A stretch of DNA of 64,000 bases, from the NCBI RefSeq assembly GCF_049994905.1, contig NZ_CP188258.1:1674001-1738000 (forward strand). Reading direction: 5' to 3'. Source of the stretch: Diaminobutyricibacter sp049994905 (GTDB taxonomy: Bacteria; Actinomycetota; Actinomycetes; Actinomycetales; Microbacteriaceae). The notes beneath the pieces were generated by a model, which was given only the letters and a program-made list of their open reading frames with translations, had not been told where the DNA came from and made no database searches. A program made the position numbers and the translations under genes. Below, piece after piece: positions 57,852 through 64,000 of this stretch (within the stretch, counting starts at the first letter, position 1; every line of letters begins with the position of its first letter).

Positions 57852-57933
57852 TGCGGGAGAAGGGACTTGAACCCTCACGCTCGAAAGCACAGGAACCTAA
57901 ATCCTGCGTGTCTGCCAATTTCACCACTCCCGC
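57852..57933 (-). tRNA. tRNA-Leu (UAG)
   Basis: 82 nt without encoded CCA. Acceptor GCGGGAG/CTCCCGC, D-arm TGGTGAAATTGGCAGACACG, anticodon loop TTTAGGT (anticodon TAG), long variable arm GTGCTTTCGAGCGT typical of class II tRNA, and T-loop GGTTCAAGTCC. Confidence 0.96.
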
Positions 57934-57956
57934 TGACGCGGTAACAGGTTACCGTG

Positions 57957-58991
57957 TCAGGCGAGCAGGTCCTCGACGAGCGGCCTCACGCGGGTCCCGT
58001 AGAGCTCGATCGCCTTCATGAGGTGGTCGTGGCCGAGCGTGCCGTTGCTGATCTTGAGGTCGAAGCGGGAAAGGCCGAGTCCTTTGGCCGCATAGGCGAT
58101 CTTGCGGGCGACGGTCTCCGGCGAGCCGACGACGAGTGCGCCGTCTTCGCCGGCCTCGTGTTCGAAGCGTGCTCGCGTCGCCGGCGGCCAGCCGCGCTCG
58201 CGGCCGATACGGTTGGTCATCGTCTCGTAATGAGGCCACAGGGTCTCCTTGGCCTCCTCATCGGTGTCGGCGATGAAACCGGGGGAGTGCACGCCGATCG
58301 GCAGGTCCGTGCTCCTGCCGAACTGTTCGAGGGCACGCTGGTAGAGCTCTGTGAGCGGCTGGAACCGCATGGGCCCGCCACCGATGATGGCAAGCATGAG
58401 GGGCAGCCCGTAGTGCGCGGCCCTGACGACCGATTCGGGGCTGCCGCCGACTCCTACCCACGTCTTCAGCGGCCCGTTGTCGGGTTTCGGATAGACGCTC
58501 TGGTTCTCGAGGGATGCTCGCAGGCCTCCGGTCCACGTGACCGGTTCCTCTTTGAGGAGTTCGGCAAAGAGGTTGAGTTTCTCTTCGAAGAGTTCTTCGT
58601 ACTGTGTGAGGTCGAATCCGAAGAGCGGGAACGACTCGACGAACGAGCCGCGACCCAGGATGACCTCAGCCCGGCCGCCGGAGACGCCGTCAAGCGTTGC
58701 AAAGCGTTCGAAGACGCGCACGGGGTCGTCGGAGCTGAGGACGGTGACGGCGGTTCCGAGGTGGATGTTCGTCGTGCGCCCTGCGATCGCGCCCAGCACG
58801 ACCTCGGGTGCGGAGACGGCGAAGTCTTTGCGGTGGTGTTCGCCGATTCCGATGAAGTCGAGACCCACCTGATCGGCGAGAACGCCCTCCTCGACCACGT
58901 TGCGCAGGACCTGTCCATAGCTGAGCGGTGTTCCGTCGGGTCCCTCGGTGACGTCTCCGAAGGTGTCGATGCCGAGTTCGAGTGTGGCCAT
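57957..58991 (-). CDS. LLM-class (luciferase-like) flavin-dependent oxidoreductase
   Basis: 344 residues from ATG 58991. A TIM-barrel flavin monooxygenase of the bacterial-luciferase superfamily: GLDFIGIGEHHRKDFAVSAP, then LGTAVTVLSSDDPVRVFERF, GRAEVILGRGSFVESFPLFG and TWVGVGGSPESVVRAA. The aldehyde, alkane or other substrate cannot be assigned. It follows the MFS transporter gene on the same strand (77-bp gap), so they may be co-expressed. Confidence 0.88.
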   Translation of the reverse strand: MATLELGIDTFGDVTEGPDGTPLSYGQVLRNVVEEGVLADQVGLDFIGIGEHHRKDFAVSAPEVVLGAIAGRTTNIHLGTAVTVLSSDDPVRVFERFATLDGVSGGRAEVILGRGSFVESFPLFGFDLTQYEELFEEKLNLFAELLKEEPVTWTGGLRASLENQSVYPKPDNGPLKTWVGVGGSPESVVRAAHYGLPLMLAIIGGGPMRFQPLTELYQRALEQFGRSTDLPIGVHSPGFIADTDEEAKETLWPHYETMTNRIGRERGWPPATRARFEHEAGEDGALVVGSPETVARKIAYAAKGLGLSRFDLKISNGTLGHDHLMKAIELYGTRVRPLVEDLLA

Positions 58992-59068
58992 GTCGCAATC
59001 CCGTCTCTGTGTATGCGTTTGCATGCATCACAACCGGCGCAGGCGCGCGCCTATTCCAGCTCAGGCTA

Positions 59069-60337
59069 TTACGCCCGCGGGTGACCGCCCTTGGGGACGT
59101 AGCGCGGCATGAACCGCGCGAGCATCATCGCGCCGGCAAGCCCGACTACCCCCAGCACTCCGCTCGCGAACGCGATCGAGACAACGGCCGTCAGCAGGGA
59201 GACGACGAGAGGTGCGACCGCCGACCCGGCATCGCCGGAGAAGCGCCAGGCTCCGAGGAACGGCGCCGGCTGGTCTTTCGGGGCCAGATCGGCGCCGATC
59301 GTCATGAGGATGCCGCTTCCGATGCCGTTGGCGAGAGACAGGAACATCGAGACGGCGATGTACCAGCCGACGTTCGTCGGGAGGTCGTGCGTGAACGCGA
59401 GCACCAGGAAGCCCAGGCCGAGCCCGACCATCGAAGGGATCGCACTCCACATCCGGCCGAACCGGTCCATGATCTGCCCGCTCGCGTAGAAGAGCGCGAA
59501 GTCGATCCCTCCGGCGATGCCGATGATGAGCGCGGTGTTGCTCTCGCTGATGCCGATGCTGACCGCCCAGAGGGGCATGAGCACGGTTCGCGCCGAACGG
59601 AGGGCGGAGATCAGGGCGATGCCGGTGCCCATCCGCGCGAGCACCGAGCGGTAGGACCAGATCGTTCGGAACAGGCCCTGGGTGCGTTCGGCCGCGTCCT
59701 CTTCGCCCTCGCTGCGGCTGATGCCGTCGCGCCCGACCTCCATCGCCGGCGCGCCGAACATGGCCTCAGGGTCGGGAAGGGCGATCAGCATGATGACCGA
59801 GCCGAGACAGCTGACGATGAAGATCCAGAACACGGACTGGATGCTTCCGGTCAGCTGGATGACCACGGAGGCGATCAGGGGACCGACGAACCAACCGGCG
59901 CGAAAGACGCCGCCCAGCGACGAGAGTGCGCGTGCGCGGTACTTCACCGGCACGTACGACGTCATGAAGGCGTGGCGTGCGAGCGCGAACACCGCAGTGG
60001 CGAGCCCGACGACGAAGATGCCGATGGTGAGCACGAGCGGGTTGGGAGCGACAAGGCAGACGATCACGCCGGCGATCGCGAGGAGTGCTGCCCAGATCAT
60101 CGACGTGCGCTCGCCGAACCGGCTGACGACCCATCCGCTCGGGATGTCGCCGACGAGTTCGCCGACCATGATCATCGAAGCGATGAACCCAGCGAGCGCG
60201 AGGCTTGCGCCGAGATTGCTGGCTGCGATCGGGATGATCGGGATGATCGCACCCTCGCCGATCGAAAAGAGGAGCGTCGGCAGGAAGGCTGCGAGCGCGA
60301 CGGACCGGAAACTGAATGCGCGCTCTTCGGTAGCCAT
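59069..60337 (-). CDS. MFS transporter
   Basis: 422 residues from ATG 60337. Twelve transmembrane helices with the major-facilitator loop motif GDIPSGWVVSRFGERT between helices 2 and 3. A short cytosolic loop in the middle is charged (RSEGEEDAAERTQG). The substrate is unknown; drug or metabolite efflux is typical. It is divergent from prfB with 77 bp between starts. Confidence 0.88.
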   Translation of the reverse strand: MATEERAFSFRSVALAAFLPTLLFSIGEGAIIPIIPIAASNLGASLALAGFIASMIMVGELVGDIPSGWVVSRFGERTSMIWAALLAIAGVIVCLVAPNPLVLTIGIFVVGLATAVFALARHAFMTSYVPVKYRARALSSLGGVFRAGWFVGPLIASVVIQLTGSIQSVFWIFIVSCLGSVIMLIALPDPEAMFGAPAMEVGRDGISRSEGEEDAAERTQGLFRTIWSYRSVLARMGTGIALISALRSARTVLMPLWAVSIGISESNTALIIGIAGGIDFALFYASGQIMDRFGRMWSAIPSMVGLGLGFLVLAFTHDLPTNVGWYIAVSMFLSLANGIGSGILMTIGADLAPKDQPAPFLGAWRFSGDAGSAVAPLVVSLLTAVVSIAFASGVLGVVGLAGAMMLARFMPRYVPKGGHPRA

Positions 60338-60399
60338 TGGTTATCACACTACAACTACCGCCCGAAGCGGTTGCCGGTCGGTCGAAGGACGCAGAACGG

Positions 60400-60414
60400 T
60401 AGGCTGGAGGCGAC
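60400..60414 (+). promoter_or_regulatory. Possible -10 box of prfB
   Basis: TAGGCT at 60400-60405, 9 nt before the ATG at 60415, in the divergent spacer to the MFS gene. TGGAGG at 60405-60410 could alternatively serve as ribosome binding site, so a short leader is also possible. Confidence 0.35.
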
Positions 60415-61527
60415 ATGATTGAACTTGATCTTTCGCAGCAGATCGCCGAGCTGCGCTCCACCTTCGACGACATCCGAGCCGTCGTCAACGTCGACAAGCT
60501 CACCGAGGAGATCGCCCGCCTCAACGAGGAGGCGGGCGTGCCCGACCTCTGGGACGACACGGAACACGCCCAGCAGGTCACCAGCGCACTCAGCCACCGC
60601 CAGACCGAGCTCGCACGCATCACGAGTATCGAGCAGCGCCTCGACGACCTCGAAGTGCTGGTCGAGCTCGCGACCGACGGCGAAGGCGACGAAGAATCGG
60701 CGACGGAGGCGCGTGACGAACTGGTGTCGCTCCAGAAGACGCTGGGCGAGCTCGAGGTGCAGACCCTGCTCAGCGGGGAGTACGACCCGCGCGCCGCGGT
60801 GGTGACCATTCGTGCCGGTGCCGGTGGGGTCGATGCCGCCGACTTCGCCGAGATGCTGCTGAGGATGTACCTCCGATGGGCGGAGCAGCACAGATTCTCG
60901 ACGACGGTGCTCGACACCAGCTACGCAGAAGAGGCGGGCATCAAGTCGGCGACGTTCGAAGTGGATGCTCCCTATGCGTTCGGAACGCTGTCCGTGGAAG
61001 CGGGCACGCACCGTCTCGTGCGGATGAGCCCCTTCAATTCCGCAGGCAAGCGGCAGACGAGTTTCGCAGCGGTCGAAGTGGTGCCGCTGATCGAGCAGAC
61101 CGAGTCGATCGACATCCCCGACGGAGACATCCGTGTGGATGTGTTCCGCTCGTCCGGCCCAGGCGGCCAGTCGGTGAACACGACCGACTCGGCAGTGCGC
61201 ATCACGCACCTGCCGACAGGAATCGTGGTGAGCTGCCAGAACGAGAAAAGCCAGATCCAAAACCGGGCAGCGGCCATGCGCGTGCTGCAGTCGCGGCTGC
61301 TCCTCCTCCAGCGGGAACAGGAGGCCGCCACGAAGAAGGAACTCGCGGGTGTCATCACGGCGAGCTGGGGCGACCAGATGCGCAGCTATGTGCTCGCGCC
61401 GTACCAGATGGTGAAAGACCTGCGCACAGAGTTCGAGGTCAACAACCCGTCGAGCGTCTTCGACGGTGACCTTGACGGCTTCATCAATGCCGGCATCAAG
61501 TGGCGCTCGATGGCGCACTCCTCATAG
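60415..61527 (+). CDS. prfB: Peptide chain release factor 2
   Basis: 370 residues in one open frame; there is no in-frame UGA and no programmed frameshift site near codon 25, as expected for actinobacteria. The stop-codon recognition motif SPF is in MSPFNSAGKRQTSFAAVE and the catalytic GGQ in SSGPGGQSVNTTDSAVR. It terminates translation at UGA and UAA. It lies upstream of ftsE-ftsX-smpB, a common order. Confidence 0.97.
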   Translation: MIELDLSQQIAELRSTFDDIRAVVNVDKLTEEIARLNEEAGVPDLWDDTEHAQQVTSALSHRQTELARITSIEQRLDDLEVLVELATDGEGDEESATEARDELVSLQKTLGELEVQTLLSGEYDPRAAVVTIRAGAGGVDAADFAEMLLRMYLRWAEQHRFSTTVLDTSYAEEAGIKSATFEVDAPYAFGTLSVEAGTHRLVRMSPFNSAGKRQTSFAAVEVVPLIEQTESIDIPDGDIRVDVFRSSGPGGQSVNTTDSAVRITHLPTGIVVSCQNEKSQIQNRAAAMRVLQSRLLLLQREQEAATKKELAGVITASWGDQMRSYVLAPYQMVKDLRTEFEVNNPSSVFDGDLDGFINAGIKWRSMAHSS

Positions 61528-61564
61528 AGCGCTGGATGACCCTCGGCAGTTTCCGTGTCGCTGC

Positions 61565-61601
61565 TTGATTTACAGCAAGGTCTGCTTAGGCTCAAGAGGT
61601 C
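61565..61601 (+). promoter_or_regulatory. Candidate promoter of ftsE
   Basis: TTGATT (61565-61570) and TAGGCT (61587-61592) are 16 bp apart. The -10 box ends 9 nt before the ATG at 61602. AAGAGG at 61594-61599 is too close to the ATG to be a good ribosome binding site, so a leaderless or very short leader is favoured. Confidence 0.5.
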
Positions 61602-62732
61602 ATGATTCGGTTCGATCACGTATCCAAGCAGTATTCGGGCACTGCGCGCCCTGCGCTCAATGCCATCAACCTCGAAGTGCTGCGCGGAGAGTTCGTCTTC
61701 CTCGTCGGCGCGTCCGGCTCGGGCAAATCGAGCTGCCTTCGGCTGATCCTCAAGGAGGAGAAGCCGACCAAGGGAAAGATCCACGTTCTCGGCCAGGACC
61801 TCGGTACGATCTCGAGTCGCAAAGTGCCGTATTTCCGCCGCAACATCGGGGTCGTCTTCCAGGATTTCCGCTTGCTGCCGAACAAGACGGTCTTCGAGAA
61901 CGTCGCCTTCACCCTCCAGGTCATCGGAAAATCCCGCGGCTTCATCCAGGAAGCTGTGCCTGACGTTCTCAAGATGGTGGGACTCGACGGCAAAGCGTCG
62001 CGTCGCCCGCATGAGCTGTCCGGCGGTGAGCAGCAGCGCGTCGCCATCGCCCGTGCCGTGGTGAACAAGCCGCAGGTGCTCCTGGCCGACGAGCCGACCG
62101 GCAACCTCGACCCCGCGACCAGCGCAGGGATCATGGCCGTACTCGAACGGATCAATGCCGGCGGGACGACCGTGCTCATGGCGACCCACGAAGCAGGGAT
62201 CGTCGACCAGATGAAGCGACGCGTCATCGAGTTGGTGAACGGGCAGATCGTGCGCGACGAACGGCACGGAGGCTACGGCTTCACCGCGGCGATCCCGACG
62301 GCGCACATCGCGGTCCCCGATGAGCCTGCCGACGCTGTCACACGCAATACGGCTCCGACACGCCTGCCATTGCACCAGGCGACGGGGCCTGTCGAGCCTG
62401 TCCAGGCCGAACCCGCCCAGCCCGTACAGATGGCACCGTTCGCGCCGCCCGCGACTACGCCCGTGACTCCGCCCGCGGAGCCCGTCGCACAGGAAGAGCC
62501 CGAGCCGCAGTATGAGCCCGCCACGGCATCCGCCGGCCCGTCGCCGAGCGACACCGGGCAGGTCGCTGTGAGCGCGCACTTCGCCGCTCCTCCCACGCAA
62601 CCCGTCATGCGCCCGCGACTGACCGACCACGAGCTTCCCGAACAGCTGAGCCTTGCCGAGAAGCTGGGCCTGCGGGCCCCCGGCGGCCATGACGACGACC
62701 TCGGCGAACAGAATGTGGGGCCGACGAAATGA
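61602..62732 (+). CDS. ftsE: Cell division ATPase FtsE with long C-terminal tail
   Basis: 376 residues from ATG 61602. FtsE with FtsX controls peptidoglycan hydrolases at the septum. The ABC core is typical: GASGSGKSS (Walker A, about 36), RRNIGVVFQDFRLLPNKTV (FtsE-specific), LSGGEQQRVAIARA (signature, about 139), LLADEPTGNLD (Walker B) and MATHEAGIVD. The core ends near residue 225, the usual full length. About 145 extra Pro/Ala/Glu-rich residues follow, ending in a conserved-looking PEQLSLAEKLGLRAPGG segment. The stop overlaps the ftsX ATG by 4 bp. Confidence 0.95.
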   Translation: MIRFDHVSKQYSGTARPALNAINLEVLRGEFVFLVGASGSGKSSCLRLILKEEKPTKGKIHVLGQDLGTISSRKVPYFRRNIGVVFQDFRLLPNKTVFENVAFTLQVIGKSRGFIQEAVPDVLKMVGLDGKASRRPHELSGGEQQRVAIARAVVNKPQVLLADEPTGNLDPATSAGIMAVLERINAGGTTVLMATHEAGIVDQMKRRVIELVNGQIVRDERHGGYGFTAAIPTAHIAVPDEPADAVTRNTAPTRLPLHQATGPVEPVQAEPAQPVQMAPFAPPATTPVTPPAEPVAQEEPEPQYEPATASAGPSPSDTGQVAVSAHFAAPPTQPVMRPRLTDHELPEQLSLAEKLGLRAPGGHDDDLGEQNVGPTK

Positions 62733-63634
62733 GGTTCGGACTGATCTGGTCTGAGGTCGTAAGTGGTCTCAGGCGCAACATGTCGATGGTCATCTCCGTC
62801 ATCCTGGTGACCTTCATCTCGCTCACCTTCGTGGGCGCGGCCGTGCTGCTGCAGATGCAGATCGGCCAGATGAAGACGTACTGGTACGACCGCGCACAGG
62901 TCGCGGTGTACATGTGCACGGCGACGGACGCGTGCCCGGGCGGCGAGGCATCGGCAGAGCAGATCGCGGCCGTCAAGACGCAGCTCGGGTCGGCGACCCT
63001 GACCCCGTACATCCAAAAGTTCTACTTCGAGAACCACCAGCAGGGCTACGAGCAGTTCAAGAAGCAGTTCAAAGGCAACCCGGTCGCCGACTTCGTCACG
63101 CCCGACCTGATTCCGCAGACGTTCTGGGTGAACCTGAAGAACCCATCGCAGTCCGACGTGCTGTCTGAGACGTTGTCATCGCTGGCGGGGGTGCAGAGCG
63201 TCGTCGACCAGCGGACGTACCTCGATCAGATCTTCTCCATCCTGAATGCCGCGAGTTACACCGCGATCGGGATAGCCGCGCTGATGCTCGTCGCCGCGGC
63301 GTTGCTCATCGCCACGACCATCCGGCTCTCTGCGTTCTCGAGACGCAGGGAACTCGGAATCATGAGACTTGTCGGCGCATCCAATCGCTTCATCCAGACG
63401 CCGTTCGTGCTCGAGGGCGTCTTCGCGGCGCTGATCGGCTCGGTGCTCGCGGCCGGCGCAGTGCTGGCGATCGTGCACTTCTTCGTGCGCGGGTTCCTCG
63501 TGCACCGCATCGTCTCGATCAACTTCGTGAGTGAAAGCGATGCCCTGGTGGTGGTGCCGATCCTGATACTGGTCGGTGTCGTGCTCGCCGCGATCTCTGC
63601 GAACTTCGCCATCACTCGGTACCTCAAGGTCTAG
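62729..63634 (+). CDS. ftsX: Cell division protein FtsX
   Basis: 301 residues from ATG 62729, overlapping ftsE. Four membrane helices: one at about 24-48, then an extracellular domain (about 50-170), then three in the C-terminal half (about 175-295) including SRRRELGIMRLVGASNRFIQ, the standard FtsX/MacB cytosolic turn. The extracellular domain contains two Cys close together (YMCTATDACPGG), which may pair. It transmits the ATPase cycle to a cell-wall hydrolase. Confidence 0.95.
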   Translation: MRFGLIWSEVVSGLRRNMSMVISVILVTFISLTFVGAAVLLQMQIGQMKTYWYDRAQVAVYMCTATDACPGGEASAEQIAAVKTQLGSATLTPYIQKFYFENHQQGYEQFKKQFKGNPVADFVTPDLIPQTFWVNLKNPSQSDVLSETLSSLAGVQSVVDQRTYLDQIFSILNAASYTAIGIAALMLVAAALLIATTIRLSAFSRRRELGIMRLVGASNRFIQTPFVLEGVFAALIGSVLAAGAVLAIVHFFVRGFLVHRIVSINFVSESDALVVVPILILVGVVLAAISANFAITRYLKV

Positions 63635-63699
63635 ACGCGATAGACTGGCTGGCTCGCTGAAAAAGGCGGGCATCCACCAAGTTTGTTCAGGAGTGCGCT

Positions 63700-64000
63700 G
63701 TGCCCAGGGAACGTGGCCAGAAAGTCGTGGCCACCAATCGTAAAGCCCGCCACGACTACACCATCGAAGACACCTATGAGGCCGGACTGGTCCTCACCGG
63801 TACAGAGGTGAAGTCGCTGCGGGCAGGTCGCGCGTCTCTCGTCGACGGGTACGCCTACGTCGACGGGGGCGAGGCGTGGCTCGATGCCGTGCACATCCCG
63901 GAGTACGCCGATGGCACCTGGAACAATCACGCTCCGAGGCGCAAGCGCAAACTGCTCCTGCACAAGGCTCAGATCCTGAAGATCCACAACAAGATCAAAG
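63700..64000 (+). CDS. smpB: SsrA-binding protein SmpB (N-terminal part, cut by window end)
   Basis: About 100 residues are present from GTG 63700, with CAGGAG at 63688-63693; the gene continues past the window. The sequence VVATNRKARHDYTIEDTYEA, GLVLTGTEVKSLRAGRASL and HIPEYADGTWNNHAPRR is diagnostic of SmpB, the tmRNA partner in rescue of stalled ribosomes. The ssrA (tmRNA) gene is often just downstream but lies outside this window. Confidence 0.97.
   Translation, partial: MPRERGQKVVATNRKARHDYTIEDTYEAGLVLTGTEVKSLRAGRASLVDGYAYVDGGEAWLDAVHIPEYADGTWNNHAPRRKRKLLLHKAQILKIHNKIK

Noticed and set aside
57673..57927. Minus-strand open frame starting VKLADTQDLGSC
   Set aside because: This is the familiar spurious translation of tRNA-Leu: the open frame runs through the tRNA gene at 57852-57933.
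60415..60520. Programmed +1 frameshift in prfB
   Set aside because: The frame is open from the ATG through the whole gene; no in-frame UGA or CUU-UGA slippery site exists near codon 25.

Overview
The window is high-GC DNA from an actinobacterium, most likely of the family Microbacteriaceae. This rests on the gene content (AdnA/AdnB-type helicase-nucleases, UPF0182 and DUF3039/DUF3107 proteins, prfB-ftsE-ftsX-smpB order), frequent GTG/TTG starts and many apparently leaderless genes. It reads as ordinary chromosome: I see no rRNA, insertion sequence, prophage or CRISPR array. Two tRNA genes are present, initiator tRNA-fMet(CAU) and tRNA-Leu(UAG). Species cannot be named from sequence alone.

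Layout. 1-8.1 kb: the start of a PRC-barrel/MgtE-like gene, a general-stress membrane protein, aminopeptidase P, a PHP phosphoesterase, a secreted lytic-transglycosylase-like protein, a DEAD-box RNA helicase, a ferritin-like protein and two small conserved genes. 8.2-25 kb: a block resembling the conserved actinobacterial neighbourhood known in Mycobacterium (Rv3193c-Rv3202c): adnA, adnB, a phosphotransferase-fold protein that lacks its catalytic residues, nudC, a uvrD2-like helicase, a cyclodehydratase/E1-like protein, a DUF2342 protein, a PDZ-Lon protease and a UPF0182 membrane protein. 25-31 kb: two ROK regulators around an isolated GH3-C-terminal-like domain, a SHOCT protein, a PASTA protein, a Nudix hydrolase, a small rodlin-like secreted protein and tRNA-fMet.

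31-38.3 kb holds the most unusual locus. It is an eight-gene, tightly overlapping cluster: a receiver domain fused to a PIG-L/LmbE deacetylase, an ATP-grasp ligase, a PHP hydrolase, a membrane processive-type family 2 glycosyltransferase, a 46-residue membrane protein, a stand-alone receiver, a membrane PAS histidine kinase and a nitrilase-family amidase. I read it as a candidate two-component-controlled glycan synthesis and deacetylation system, analogous to but not homologous throughout with PNAG loci. 38.3-48.4 kb: an aminotransferase, a HtrA protease, a GT2 / CDP-alcohol phosphotransferase / GT2 operon, an XRE regulator, and a cell-wall-glycopolymer-type ABC exporter with a sugar/alcohol-phosphate nucleotidyltransferase.

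48.7-64 kb: an ABC ATPase with a very long charged N-terminal extension and its permease, DUF3039, pncB, murI-rph-rdgB, a cation-diffusion transporter, a DedA protein, tRNA-Leu, a luciferase-like monooxygenase, an MFS transporter, then prfB, ftsE (with a long C-terminal tail), ftsX and the beginning of smpB, cut by the window edge.
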